64,000 nucleotides of DNA from Clostridium sp. OS1-26 (GCF_030915445.1 NZ_CP133264.1:2356001-2420000); one strand, 5' to 3'. Positions 1 through 10,063 are shown, counted from the first letter of the stretch. Translations and numbers: made by a program. The notes: generated by a model from the letters alone, not told the origin.

Positions 1-348
1 ACCAAGCACTGTATCTCCTGGCTGAAGAACAGCCATATACACAGCCATGTTCGCCTGAGAGCCTGAGTGTGGTTGTACATTTACATACTCAGCATTAAAC
101 AACTTTTTCATTCTGTCTCTAGCTAAATCTTCTACTACATCAACGACATTGCATCCCCCATAATATCTTTTCCCAGGTAAGCCTTCTGCGTACTTGTTTG
201 TTAAAAAAGAACCCATAGCTTCCATAACGGATTTACTTGCAAAGTTTTCTGAAGCAATAAGTTCTATTCCTTCCTCTTGTCTCGACTTTTCTTGTTCAAT
301 AGCAACAAATATTTTTTCATCTGTATTTTTCAGATTTTCAAAATTCAC
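1..348 (-). CDS. glyA: Serine hydroxymethyltransferase, N-terminal part
   Basis: Partial gene running off the left edge; only the first 116 residues are present. The PLP enzyme interconverts serine and glycine and loads one-carbon units onto tetrahydrofolate in the cytosol. The segment carries the family hallmarks LIASENFAS and [16 protein letters not shown] followed by QPHSGSQAN. The start is GTG at 348, chosen because AGGGGG lies a few bases upstream and the family N-terminus ([13 protein letters not shown]) begins there. The PLP-binding lysine is outside the window. Identification is firm. Confidence 0.93.
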   Translation of the reverse strand, partial: MNFENLKNTDEKIFVAIEQEKSRQEEGIELIASENFASKSVMEAMGSFLTNKYAEGLPGKRYYGGCNVVDVVEDLARDRMKKLFNAEYVNVQPHSGSQANMAVYMAVLQPGDTVLG

Positions 349-633
349 TTTTGTAGCCCCCTTTTGCTTTTTATGATTCTATTTATGAATTGCCCCATAG
401 TAGGATTATAAATTAATTCTCAAAAATTATCAAGTTAATTAAAAATAATAGTTTTTATTATAAATATTTTAAAAAATCATAACTATATTTATTATATTGT
501 AATTAAAGGTGTTTACTTAGCATAAATAAGTTCTTACAATCTGTTTATAACAAAATGTTATGGATTACATAAAATACAGAATAAATACATTCAAACATAA
601 CCAAAATAATATTACTTAAATGATTCCAGTTTA

Positions 634-1695
634 ATGTTGGAGGGGATAAATATTATTAAGAATAGATGGATTACTACGCTTATAACTATAAACCTAATAT
701 TACTTTCAATTATGCTTTTAGGAAAGATTAATTTTATCCATAGACTTGCAACTGCATTAACTAAAGCTTGTTTAATTCCATTACTTGTTTCCTCTCTTTT
801 ATTTTATATAATCAGACCTCTTAATAATAACTTTATTAGAAAAGGTATTAGTAGAGGAAAATCAAGTTTAATTACTCTTAGTATATTTATCTTTGTGTTG
901 AGTGGAATTTTATCATATTTTAGTAAATATGCATATTATCAATTTGATCAGATAATTAGGCAGCTTATGACTATTGTTAACGATAGAAATCAAGTTGATG
1001 GATTGATAAATTGGATTAATCAATTTATCAATATTAATGAGATATATACTCTATTAGTGGGCGTAGTTAAAATATATATTATTAGAATAGGTAAAAGTTT
1101 TAAAACTCTTTTAGGCTATTTTATGAATACCTTCTCAGTGGTATTTCTGATATTAGTTATATTATTTTATATGTTGAAGGATGGAGATAAATTTAAAGAT
1201 AAAGTAATTTCTTTTATACCTAAAAAATATAGAAAGCTTTCAAATGAACTACTATCTGAAAGTGATTCTATACTTAGTCATTATGTTAGTGGTCAGGCAA
1301 AAGTAGCACTTGCTTTAAGTTTGATGATATTTTTTGGATATAAAATTATCGGAATACCAAGTGCACTACTACTCTCTGCAATAACTTTTATTCTTGCGTT
1401 TATACCTTTTGTAGGCTTTTTTATTTCAATGATAATTCCTGTAGTCATTGCTTTCAGTATAGGATGGAAGCTGGTTTTAAAGCTTGCATTGGTATTCATT
1501 ATTGTGCAGACCTTAAAAGGAAGGGTTGTAGTACCAGCAATAATGGCTAAAAGCATGAATATACATCCTTTAACAGATATTTTTTTGGTAATAATAGCTA
1601 TAGCTGTAGGGGGACCCTTTGCAGCTTTTGCTGTAGTGCCTATATATGCAATTTTAAAAAATCTATGTATAGCTCTAAAATTATTTGATAGGTAG
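634..1695 (+). CDS. AI-2E family transporter (YtvI/PerM-like permease)
   Basis: Membrane protein of 353 residues with about eight hydrophobic segments, matching the AI-2E transporter/YtvI architecture: an N-terminal helix pair, a soluble stretch around residues 95-150, and a C-terminal bundle with the PFVGFFISMIIPV and GGPFAAFAVVPIYAIL segments typical of the family. Substrate is unknown; the family name does not prove autoinducer transport. The start is odd. The only ATG (634) has no ribosome binding site, while a strong GGAGGGG sits at 639-645 inside codons 2-4. This suggests initiation at a non-ATG codon (ATT 652 or 655) or a poorly placed start. Monocistronic. Confidence 0.8.
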   Translation: MLEGINIIKNRWITTLITINLILLSIMLLGKINFIHRLATALTKACLIPLLVSSLLFYIIRPLNNNFIRKGISRGKSSLITLSIFIFVLSGILSYFSKYAYYQFDQIIRQLMTIVNDRNQVDGLINWINQFININEIYTLLVGVVKIYIIRIGKSFKTLLGYFMNTFSVVFLILVILFYMLKDGDKFKDKVISFIPKKYRKLSNELLSESDSILSHYVSGQAKVALALSLMIFFGYKIIGIPSALLLSAITFILAFIPFVGFFISMIIPVVIAFSIGWKLVLKLALVFIIVQTLKGRVVVPAIMAKSMNIHPLTDIFLVIIAIAVGGPFAAFAVVPIYAILKNLCIALKLFDR

Positions 1696-1704
1696 TATAT
1701 TAAC

Positions 1705-1793
1705 AGGCTTCTTAGTGTCTTTAGCACTTAGAAGGCGTTATCCAGGGCCGTACCGCCACTTATCCCTGTTAGTGGCGGTAGACATCGGGTAAA
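1705..1793 (-). repeat. Structured GC-rich repeat, family A, short copy
   Basis: Locally GC-rich element after the AI-2E gene. An imperfect hairpin (1705-1736) is followed by a core at 1737-1792 in which GTTATCC pairs with GGGTAA across an internal loop and an inner stem ACCGCCACT/AGTGGCGGT. The core, in opposite orientation, matches 15212-15286: both keep GTTATCCAGGG(A/C)CGTA on one side and TAG(T/A)CATCGG(A/G)TAA on the other, with different inner stems. It resembles a dispersed structured repeat. It has no T tract, so it is not a simple terminator. Confidence 0.6.
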
Positions 1794-1948
1794 TAATTTG
1801 TTAATAGTTAACTTAAATATTCTTTAAATGTAAAAAAAGGTGTATAATCACATTGGGCTTTAGTATAGACAAGCAGCTTTGAAAAAGAGTTAATCGCTTA
1901 CTCGGTGAGTACTCATTCGACAGTGTGGAGAAGGAGTTTCATATTATT

Positions 1949-2530
1949 ATGAAAGAGAGAAAAATTATGAGTTGGACTGATTTAATAAAAACATATAAAC
2001 CCTATAATGAACAAGAGAGAAAGGATAAAGAAATTATTTTGCATTGCATAAATACATTTGATGATGTGCTAACTAGAAATAATGAGATTATACATATAAC
2101 AAGTTCAGCATTTATATTAAATAAAACAAAAGATAAAACATTAATGATACATCATAATATATATAATTCATGGTCATGGACAGGAGGACATGCAGATGGA
2201 GAAGAAAATTTATTAGCTGTTGCTATTAAAGAGGCAAAAGAGGAAACAGGTGTAAAAAATGTTCTACCTATTGTTCCAGGCATATTCTCACTGGATATTT
2301 TGCCTGTATTGGGTCATGTGAAAAATGGAAAATATGTATCTGCACATTTACATTTGTCCGTTGCTTACCTAGTTGAAGTCGATGAAGATGAACTGCTTAT
2401 TGTTAAAGCCGATGAAAATAGTGATGTTAAGTGGATTCCGATAGAAAAAATAAATGAATATAGCAATGAACCTCATATGCAGAAGATATATAATAAATTA
2501 ATATTAAAAATTAAGGAATCAAATATTTAG
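1949..2530 (+). CDS. NUDIX hydrolase
   Basis: NUDIX-family pyrophosphohydrolase of about 193 residues. The NUDIX box is visible as GGHADGEENLLAVAIKEAKE followed by ETGV, with the usual Arg replaced by Lys in the R-E-x-x-E-E part. This box binds the divalent metal for cleavage of a nucleoside-diphosphate-linked substrate; the substrate cannot be read from sequence. Start ATG 1949 is preceded by AAGGAG at a long spacing of 12; GTG 1925 and ATG 1967 are alternatives in the same frame. It lies 23 bp upstream of a membrane acyltransferase and is probably co-transcribed with it. Confidence 0.8.
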   Translation: MKERKIMSWTDLIKTYKPYNEQERKDKEIILHCINTFDDVLTRNNEIIHITSSAFILNKTKDKTLMIHHNIYNSWSWTGGHADGEENLLAVAIKEAKEETGVKNVLPIVPGIFSLDILPVLGHVKNGKYVSAHLHLSVAYLVEVDEDELLIVKADENSDVKWIPIEKINEYSNEPHMQKIYNKLILKIKESNI

Positions 2531-2553
2531 ATTTACAAAAAGGAGCGGCATTT

Positions 2554-3675
2554 ATGAATAAAACGAGACTAAAAGAAATTGACATTTTGAGAGCTATTGC
2601 ATTTATTTTTGTTGTGGCACAACACACAGTGGGTGGTTTTTCTAATGTTGAGGGCATTAATTTTTTTGATTACACAACATTAAAGTTTCTATATGTTATG
2701 GCCAAAACAGCAGTTCCAATCTTTCTTTTTATAAGTGGAATATCTCTTTTTTATGTTTACTCAAATAAGTTTGATTGGAAAAAGTACTATATTAAGAGAG
2801 TTAAATATATTTTTATACCCTATATAATATGGTCAGCAATTAATATGATTAAACTTGGCAATACGGAGCGGTTTAAAGATTTTATAGTACAAGTTATAGC
2901 AGGTAATGGTGGATACCACTTATGGTATATGGGGATGATTATGAGAGTGTATTTATTTTTCCCAATAATACTTTTTATAGCAAAAAAAATTCATTTGATG
3001 AGTACTAAGGTTAGAAAAGCGGTTTTTATAGGATTAGTTATTCTATATTATTTAATATCAAAGTATCAAAACATTGTAGCCGATAATATTAGTTTTCTTA
3101 TATTTAGGAATCCATCTGAAATACAGCATAGAATTGTAAACATATCTATACTATTCTGGTTTTTATATTTTGTCTTAGGAATTTATTTTGCTTTAAATTA
3201 TAGTTATTTTAAAAAGAAAGTTTTAGAGTATAAAGGTATAATACTAATAGGTTATTTTTTACTGTTTATATATGCCTATTTAAATGAAGTAAACATTATA
3301 GGATTTGTTAGAGTACTATCTTTGTTATACACAGTATTTTCAATATTGGCATTTTATATAATATGTGTCTTTTTATCAGATAAAAATAGAATTTATAATG
3401 CAATGAACTTTATAGGCAAATACTCCTTTGTATCTTATATGGCACATATTATAGTCATAAATTATGTTGTTAATGAAATAAGAATTAATTTACATACTAA
3501 AGATTATTTAGTTTTAGGAGTTTTAGCGTGGATTACAACGGCAATAATAACACCAATTTTGTTCAGTATAATTAGTTATATTCCATACTCAGAATATTTA
3601 ACTGGTGTTAAAAATAAAAAAAGTATATTGAATATAAGGAATCTCCTCAACAATGAATACAAAGAATCTGCTTAA
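2554..3675 (+). CDS. Membrane acyltransferase, acyltransferase-3 family
   Basis: Integral membrane O-acyltransferase of 373 residues with about ten hydrophobic helices. The N-terminus has the family pattern EIDILRAIAFIFVVAQHTV, whose histidine (about residue 24) is the proposed catalytic residue. Members modify cell-envelope polysaccharides, lipids or peptidoglycan; the acceptor here is unknown. Ribosome site AAGGAG precedes the ATG. It follows the NUDIX gene closely and ends at a convergent terminator shared with the ABC exporter operon. Confidence 0.8.
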   Translation: MNKTRLKEIDILRAIAFIFVVAQHTVGGFSNVEGINFFDYTTLKFLYVMAKTAVPIFLFISGISLFYVYSNKFDWKKYYIKRVKYIFIPYIIWSAINMIKLGNTERFKDFIVQVIAGNGGYHLWYMGMIMRVYLFFPIILFIAKKIHLMSTKVRKAVFIGLVILYYLISKYQNIVADNISFLIFRNPSEIQHRIVNISILFWFLYFVLGIYFALNYSYFKKKVLEYKGIILIGYFLLFIYAYLNEVNIIGFVRVLSLLYTVFSILAFYIICVFLSDKNRIYNAMNFIGKYSFVSYMAHIIVINYVVNEIRINLHTKDYLVLGVLAWITTAIITPILFSIISYIPYSEYLTGVKNKKSILNIRNLLNNEYKESA

Positions 3676-3737
3676 CAATTTTGACGATCATATAAGTAAT
3701 TAGGTATAAGGATAATTAGGAATTAAATTAATAAAAT

Positions 3738-3770
3738 AGAGCCTATGATTTAAGTTATAGGCTCTAATAA
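3738..3770. terminator. Convergent intrinsic terminator
   Basis: Inverted repeat AGAGCCTAT/ATAGGCTCT (3738-3746 and 3757-3765). The T-rich flank is clearer on the minus strand, so it mainly ends the ABC exporter operon, but it sits between two convergent genes and may serve both. Confidence 0.65.
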
Positions 3771-3821
3771 GTTAGCTTATTTATGAATTTAATTAAAGAA
3801 ACAATATATAAAGTTACATTT

Positions 3822-5695
3822 TTATACTTCTTCAACATTTCTAAACTGGTTAAAGTACATACTATTATATATTCCTTTTTTATCAATAAGGGTATTATGG
3901 TTACCTTTTTCTAGTATTTTACCGCCATCTATTACCATAATTGTATCTGCATCACGAATAGTGCTTAGTCTATGAGCTATTATAAAGCTTGTTCGTCCAT
4001 TCATAAGCTTCAACATAGCTTCCTGTATACGAAGTTCCGTGCGTGTATCAACACTACTTGTAGCTTCATCTAAAATCAATATAGAAGGGTTTGCCAAAAT
4101 GGCTCTGGCGATAGCTAAAAGTTGCCTTTGTCCTTGACTTAAATTTGAACCACTTTCAGATAGTACTGTATCATATCCATTAGGAAGTCTTTTGATAAAT
4201 GAATCAGCGTTAGCCATAGCAGCAGCAGCCTCTATTTCCTCATCAGTAGCACCTAACTTTCCATATTGAATATTTTCTTTTATTGTTCCAGAAAAAAGAT
4301 AAGTATCTTGTAACACTATACCGAAGCATTGCCTTAGGCTATCCCTAGTATATTCTCTTATATCGGCGCCATCAATTAGAATTCTCCCGTCAGTCACATC
4401 ATAAAAACGAGCCAGTAGATTTACAATAGTAGTTTTTCCAGCACCTGTTGGGCCAACAAGAGCGGTAGTACTTCCTGATGGAGCATCAAAGTTAATGTTC
4501 TTCAATATAGGAACATCTGCACGGTATCCAAAGTTAACATTTTCAAAGACTACATGTCCAGTAGGACTTTTAAGTACTTTAGACTCTGATATATCCTTTG
4601 GTTCTTCCACTTCGTCAAGTATTTCAAACACTCTCTCGGCTCCTGCAATGGCAGATTGCAATGAGTTGAATATATTTGCCAAATCATTTAAAGGTCTTGA
4701 AAACTGTCTAGAATAGCTTAGAAAGCTAGCTATTACACCTACAGTTATTAAGCTTCTAACCGCTAGGGCGCCACCTACTCCAGCAACTACTGCAAAACCT
4801 ATATTATTTATTACATTCATAAGAGGCATTATAAATCCCGACCATATTTGAGCTCTTATACTTATTTCACATAATTTAGAGTTAATCTCATCATATTGTT
4901 GAATTATCTTATCTTCATGATTGAAGGACTTAACAATTTGAATACCAGATATAGCTTCTTCAATATGTCCATTGAGTTTTCCAAGTTTATCTTGTTGATT
5001 CTTAAAAAGTACACTAGTCTTTTTAGATATAGTGCGTGTAAGAAGATATACCATAGGCACAGTTATAATGCTGGCTAGGGTAAGCAGAGGACTTAGGATA
5101 ATCATCATTATAAAAGAACCTGCCAGTGTTATTAATCCAGACATTAGCTGTGTTGTTGATTGAGATATAGTACTACTTACATTTTCAATATCATTAGAGA
5201 GTCTGCTCATAATATCTCCATGGGTATGAGTATCAAAAAACGAAATTGGCAAGTTTTGAAGCTTAGTAGAAAGCGAATTTCGTAAACTTTTAACTATTTT
5301 CTGAGAGATACCTGCCATAAGCCACCCCTGAAGAAAGCTGATGATAGCATCTGTAATATAGGCTATTATAAGAACTAGTACCAGTATTTCGAGGGAACTA
5401 AAGTCAACAAAGCCGCTTTTTGCAGACATTGCATCTATTGAATGGCCTATTAGATAAGGTGCTGTTAGACTCAGCATAGAATCTACTATAATAAAAGTAA
5501 AAACAATGATTAGAAGCTTACGCTCCTTACCGAAATATCTCCACAACCTTGATAATGTACCCTTGAAATTTTTGGCTTAACAACAGGTGCCATTCTATGG
5601 ACGCCTCTAAAACTACTGATACCTTTAGGACCGTTCAAAGTATTTTTGTCAGAGGCACTAGAATAACCTTTAGCGCTATCTTTTCCATTTCCCAT
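3822..5695 (-). CDS. Heterodimeric ABC exporter subunit with competent ATPase site (apparent frameshift near N-terminus)
   Basis: ABC exporter half: an ABC-type transmembrane domain then a nucleotide-binding domain with Walker A GPTGAGKTT, signature LSQGQRQ, canonical Walker B LILDEATSSVD and switch His in IIAHRLST. It should pair with the 5697-7424 product, which has a degenerate site, to form a multidrug-type exporter in the membrane. The N-terminal 40 or so residues (MGNGKDSAKGYSSASD...) are in a different frame. An A run reads as T5 on the plus strand (5569-5573); one extra base gives KPKNFKGTLSRLWRYF and a 624-residue protein. If the run is real, translation could only start internally near 5546. 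Confidence 0.82.
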
Positions 5696-5696
5696 G

Positions 5697-7424
5697 TTAT
5701 ATCACCTCTTTCCCAACTTGAGAGCGAAATATTTCCTGATAAACATTACAATTTTGAATAAGATCTTCATGTTTACCAATATCAACTATACTACCATTGT
5801 CTAACACAACTATCTTATTACACCACATGATAGAGGTAATACGTTGTGACACTATTAGGCAGGTGATATCTGAAGAGTAGTTCTTTAGAGCCTCTCTGAT
5901 TTTTCCTTCCGTAGTTACATCTACAGCACTGGTGCAATCATCAAGTATAAGAATGTCAGGTTTCTTGATTAATGCACGTGCAATAGAAATACGCTGCTTT
6001 TGTCCACCAGAAAAGTTTACCCCACCTTGTCCTAGCTGTGTATTGTATTCTTCTGGTAGGGTTGAAATGAAGCTATGAGCTTGAGCCACTTCCGATGCCC
6101 TTATTACTTCCTCCAGAGTGGCATCCTCCTTTCCCCATCTAATATTATCTATTACAGTACCAGTAAATAACATAGCATTTTGAGGAACAACTGCTATTCT
6201 ATCTCTTAAATTCTTAGGGTCTATATTGTTTATATCAATTCCATCAATTTTTATAGTACCACTGGTAATATTATAGAAATGAGGTACTAGGCTGACAAGA
6301 GTGCTTTTCCCAGAGCCTGTAGAACCGATAATTCCTAATGTATCATTAGGCATGCATGTAAGCGTTATGTCCTTTAGTATAGATTCTCCAGAGGCATTAG
6401 GATAAGAGAAATAAACGTGCTCGAAATCTATTCTACCTTTTATATTAGATATTTTTACTGGATTTTCCTTTACATAAACATTATTTTCAAGCATAAAAAC
6501 TTCACCTATGCGAGATGCAGAAGCTCTTGCTCTAACAAGCATTGTGAAGACAAAAGATACCATCATAAGAGAAAAAAGAATTTGTGTCATATAATTAATA
6601 AAAGCAATTATTTGTCCTACATGTATATTTCCATTATTTACACGAAGTCCACCAAACCAAATGACTGCAACTATGCCGAGATTTACCGTAAGAGCTATAC
6701 TTGGAGAAAAAACAGACATTAAACGCATAGCATTAGTGGATACTGATGCTAATTCGTCGTTAGCTTCTTCAAATCTTTTTACTTCGTAGTCAAAACGATT
6801 GAAGGCTTTTACTACTCTAACACCGGTCAAGTATTCTCTTATTACACTATTTACTTTATCTAGAGCATTTTGAACTCTAATAAAGAAAGGATATCCAACC
6901 CTCATGTTAATAAATATGAGAACAGCTACTATTGGTATTACTGCTACTAAGATAAGAGACATTTGTGGATTAAGACGTATGGCCATAAAAAGACTTCCTA
7001 TACACAGAATAGGAGCCTTGACAAAAATTCGCATCAATCCATTTGCAAAGTTTTGTACTTGAGTTACATCATTGGTTAATCTTGTAATTAATGATGCTCT
7101 CTCAAACTTATCTATGTTGTCGAAGGAAAAAGTTTGTATTTTCTTGAAAAGATCAGATCTAAGTTCTGTTCCGAACTTTTGAGATACATTACTTGATAGA
7201 ATATTGCGGCCGGTAGCCGCCACAGCCCCCACTACAGTAACCATAAGCATTAGAAATGTCATATGCATTACATACGACATTTGCTTATTAGCAACACCTA
7301 TATCTACAATCTTAGACATTATAGTAGGCTGTATCAAGTCGCATATAGCTTCAAGTACTAGACAGAATATGGCGGCGCTAAAAGGCTTCCAGTATTTTTT
7401 TACGTACTTAGTTAAAAATTCCAC
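5697..7424 (-). CDS. Heterodimeric ABC exporter subunit, degenerate ATPase site
   Basis: ABC exporter half of 575 residues: transmembrane domain (about residues 1-310) then ATPase domain with Walker A GSTGSGKST and signature FSGGQKQR. Walker B is LILDDCTSAVD, with Asp replacing the catalytic Glu, and the switch His is Gln (IVSQRITS). This is the pattern of the non-hydrolysing partner in heterodimeric exporters such as BmrC or TM287. Start GTG 7424 follows GAGGTGA. Its stop is 2 bp before the start of the second subunit, so the two are translated together. The transported compound is unknown. Confidence 0.88.
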   Translation of the reverse strand: MEFLTKYVKKYWKPFSAAIFCLVLEAICDLIQPTIMSKIVDIGVANKQMSYVMHMTFLMLMVTVVGAVAATGRNILSSNVSQKFGTELRSDLFKKIQTFSFDNIDKFERASLITRLTNDVTQVQNFANGLMRIFVKAPILCIGSLFMAIRLNPQMSLILVAVIPIVAVLIFINMRVGYPFFIRVQNALDKVNSVIREYLTGVRVVKAFNRFDYEVKRFEEANDELASVSTNAMRLMSVFSPSIALTVNLGIVAVIWFGGLRVNNGNIHVGQIIAFINYMTQILFSLMMVSFVFTMLVRARASASRIGEVFMLENNVYVKENPVKISNIKGRIDFEHVYFSYPNASGESILKDITLTCMPNDTLGIIGSTGSGKSTLVSLVPHFYNITSGTIKIDGIDINNIDPKNLRDRIAVVPQNAMLFTGTVIDNIRWGKEDATLEEVIRASEVAQAHSFISTLPEEYNTQLGQGGVNFSGGQKQRISIARALIKKPDILILDDCTSAVDVTTEGKIREALKNYSSDITCLIVSQRITSIMWCNKIVVLDNGSIVDIGKHEDLIQNCNVYQEIFRSQVGKEVI

Positions 7425-7618
7425 TCTTGTTTCACCTCTTTATTATGAATGATACTAATTTGCTACGAGTTTGTCACAGAATCGTCACAAAGCAATTATA
7501 TAATTATAAAAGCTAACACATAAGATTTATCGTTATAAGTATAATACATCTAGTATTAATAAACTAGATGCTTAGAATCCTATTTATAAAGTTGATAGTG
7601 GATGAAGGGAGATAGAAA

Positions 7619-8134
7619 ATGAAAAAAAGTAAATTTTTTAGAAAAACATTGATATCATTAACAGTCATTATTATGTCTGTAAGCTTGTTTGCGGGGTGTC
7701 AGAATAAAAGTAGTAGCAGCGGAACAGAACAAACAGCTAATAATAACACACAAAATAGCAAAAGGCCTGATCCAGAGCAAATGAAAAAACGAATGCAGGA
7801 TAATATAAAACCGCTTGTGTCTGATGGTACTATAACTCAAGCTCAAGCGGATAAGATTATAGAGGCTATGACAACAAATAATCGTAAAAAGAGTTCACAA
7901 GGAAATCAACAAAATAGTAATTCCAATAATAGTCAAAATAGTAATCAGAACAACAACCAAAACAGACCTAGAAACAATGCTTTAAGTGAGTTAGTATCAA
8001 ATGGAACCATAACACAAGCTCAGGCAGATGCTGTTATGCAGAAAATTAGAGGAAACTCAGCACATAAAAATAATGGACAGGGTACTCAGAATAATGGACA
8101 AAGTTCTCAAAGCAATGAACAGAAATCTAATTAA
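7619..8134 (+). CDS. Secreted lipoprotein with duplicated motif
   Basis: Lipoprotein of 171 residues. A signal peptide ends in the lipobox LFAGC (lipid-modified Cys27). The rest is low-complexity Asn/Gln/Ser with two copies of a short segment, LVSDGTITQAQADKIIEAM (about residues 67-85) and LVSNGTITQAQADAVMQKI (about residues 123-141). This small helical repeat occurs in clostridial secreted proteins of unknown function. Start ATG follows GGGAGATAG. It is divergent from the ABC exporter operon, sharing a roughly 190-bp promoter region. No enzymatic function can be assigned. Confidence 0.75.
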   Translation: MKKSKFFRKTLISLTVIIMSVSLFAGCQNKSSSSGTEQTANNNTQNSKRPDPEQMKKRMQDNIKPLVSDGTITQAQADKIIEAMTTNNRKKSSQGNQQNSNSNNSQNSNQNNNQNRPRNNALSELVSNGTITQAQADAVMQKIRGNSAHKNNGQGTQNNGQSSQSNEQKSN

Positions 8135-8149
8135 TAAATTTTAGAAATA

Positions 8150-8196
8150 AAAAACTTTGAACATCACCTTAACTTGTGATATTCAAAGTTTTTACT
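8150..8196. terminator. Bidirectional intrinsic terminator
   Basis: Long stem AAAAACTTTGAACATCAC with a matching 3' arm ending in a T tract, lying between the convergent lipoprotein and cardiolipin synthase genes; A and T runs flank both sides. Confidence 0.8.
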
Positions 8197-8199
8197 TCA

Positions 8200-9624
8200 T
8201 TATAATAGTGATGAAAACACTCTGCAAAAGGCTTCAAATGCTTTGACTAATGGGGAAAGGTTATTAAAATAGTCTTCTGTTATCCGCTTACTTACTTTTA
8301 AATCTTGAAAAAATAGATTTTCAAGTTGTTCGGTGATTTCCTCATCATAAATTACAGCATTTATTTCATAGTTCAATACATAGCTTCTAATATCCATATT
8401 TGCAGTACCAATAGTACATATTTTGCCATCAACAGAGGTTGTTTTTGCGTGTATAAAACCCTTGGGGTCATAGAAGTGAACCGCTACTCCAGTTCCAATT
8501 AAGTCTTCAAGATAAGTTCTCGAGGCAAAATAAACTAAAATATGATCATACCTTGCTGGGAAAAGTATATGAACATCAACTCCACTTAGTGCAGCAATTT
8601 TTAATGAATTAATTATACTTTCACTAGGAATAAAATAGGGAGTTGTTATGTAAACGTGATCTTTTGCCATATTTATCATTTTTATAACAGCCTGCTCTAT
8701 GGCAGGAAACTCTGAGTCAGGGCCACTTTTTACAAGCTGCATTAACTTACCTTCTCCACCTTCTGTTTCGGGAAAGAACTCATCAAAGTCATCTCCGTAG
8801 TAAAAAAATTCTTCGTTAGCTTCTTTTATAGTAGCAAAGTCGTCTAAAAATACTGCTTGAAGACCATATACAAAGTCTCCTTTAACCATAATATGCGTGT
8901 CTCGCCAGTAACCGAATTTACTTCGACCTACATATTCATCACCTATATTTATTCCTCCTGTAAAGCCAACCTTACCATCAATTACAACTATTTTTCTATG
9001 GTTACGATAATTAATTTGAGTATTAATCTTTCTAAGGATTGGAGCTAAAAAGTAAGAGTATTGTACTATGTCTACTCCCGCAGCCTTTAATTCCTTAATA
9101 TATTTTTTTCTTAGTCTTATACATCCTACTCTATCCAGTATTAATCTGATTTTAACTCCTTCTAGAGATTTTTTTATAAGTATGTCCTTTATTTCATTAC
9201 CAATTTCATCACTTTTTACTATATAGTATTCCATATGAATATGACTTTTAGCTTTTAACAATTCCTCTTTTAAGGATGCAAACTTTTCGATACCGTCCTT
9301 ATAAATTTTAATGCTATTACTGTTAAAAAGAGGAGACTCGCTATTTTTGGATAATAATTCTATTAAGGGAGCATAAGTATGATCCTTTATATTTTTCATC
9401 GCTTCATATATTAATCTTTCAATATTTATTCTTGTTTCATCATGAAGCTTATGTTTCTTCCAGTTACGTCCCAAAAAAATATATAAAAATAACCCTATTG
9501 GTGGAAATAATATAAAAACTAGCAGCCAGGCTATAGTTTTCTCAGGATTTTTCCTTTCTAGCACTATTACAAATATAGATATAATGGCGTTAAAGGCAAT
9601 TATCCAGTATAAAGCTGATTTCAT
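8200..9624 (-). CDS. cls: Cardiolipin synthase
   Basis: Phospholipase-D-type cardiolipin synthase, which joins two phosphatidylglycerols at the membrane. Two N-terminal transmembrane helices are followed by two HKD motifs: HRKIVVIDGKVGFTGG at about residue 210 and HAKTTSVDGKICTIGTANMD at about residue 390. The length (about 474 residues) is typical. ATG 9624 is preferred because GGGAGGTG lies 8-11 bases upstream; a GTG at 9636 overlaps that ribosome site. Monocistronic, ending in a terminator shared with the lipoprotein gene. Confidence 0.92.
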   Translation of the reverse strand: MKSALYWIIAFNAIISIFVIVLERKNPEKTIAWLLVFILFPPIGLFLYIFLGRNWKKHKLHDETRINIERLIYEAMKNIKDHTYAPLIELLSKNSESPLFNSNSIKIYKDGIEKFASLKEELLKAKSHIHMEYYIVKSDEIGNEIKDILIKKSLEGVKIRLILDRVGCIRLRKKYIKELKAAGVDIVQYSYFLAPILRKINTQINYRNHRKIVVIDGKVGFTGGINIGDEYVGRSKFGYWRDTHIMVKGDFVYGLQAVFLDDFATIKEANEEFFYYGDDFDEFFPETEGGEGKLMQLVKSGPDSEFPAIEQAVIKMINMAKDHVYITTPYFIPSESIINSLKIAALSGVDVHILFPARYDHILVYFASRTYLEDLIGTGVAVHFYDPKGFIHAKTTSVDGKICTIGTANMDIRSYVLNYEINAVIYDEEITEQLENLFFQDLKVSKRITEDYFNNLSPLVKAFEAFCRVFSSLL

Positions 9625-9820
9625 GTTGCGCCACACCTCCCATTATAAGAATGTTTATAACTTACAGCTAAAAATGTGCCTTATTAGGATATAATAAAAA
9701 TAATACACTTATTATCCAAGGAAATAAAGGATTTTACAGTGAAACATAGAATATTTTATATTTATAGAATACACCTATGATAATAAATTTAAACATAATT
9801 ATTTGAGAGGATGAAGAATT

Positions 9821-9925
9821 GTGGAATTTGATAAAATAATATATTATGGATCAACACCAATTTTTGTATTACTATTTATATTTTTAGTTGTTCTTCTTGT
9901 TAAACAAATAAAGAAAAATAGATAA
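9821..9925 (+). CDS. Small single-pass membrane protein (34 aa)
   Basis: Short ORF starting at GTG with GAGAGGATGAAG upstream. It encodes MEFDKIIYYGSTPIFVLLF continuing through one transmembrane helix (about residues 13-27) to a basic tail KQIKKNR. Size and layout recall the BhlA/UviB holin-like family, but similarity is weak and there is no phage context. It is followed 18 bp later by a clear terminator, which supports it being a real transcription unit. Confidence 0.5.
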   Translation: MEFDKIIYYGSTPIFVLLFIFLVVLLVKQIKKNR

Positions 9926-9943
9926 GATATTCTAGTTTTTGTT

Positions 9944-9976
9944 AGCATCTTTTAATTAAGATGCTCTTTTTATTTT
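9944..9976 (+). terminator. Intrinsic terminator
   Basis: Stem AGCATCTT/AAGATGCT with a short loop followed by CTTTTTATTTTT, ending the small membrane protein gene. Confidence 0.85.
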
Positions 9977-10063
9977 TACTCCTTATTCTTTCAAAAGGAA
10001 TAGACTACAGCTTTAAAACACAAAATAACTTGTAATATAAAATTTAAGGAAGTGATTAATATT

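Noticed and set aside
194..376. 60-residue plus-strand frame at the left end
   Set aside because: It is antisense to glyA, whose motifs are unmistakable.
1293..1727. 144-residue open frame on the minus strand over the AI-2E gene
   Set aside because: It lies inside a well-supported membrane protein gene, has no ribosome site and no family features. It is an antisense shadow, like the many others in this AT-rich DNA.
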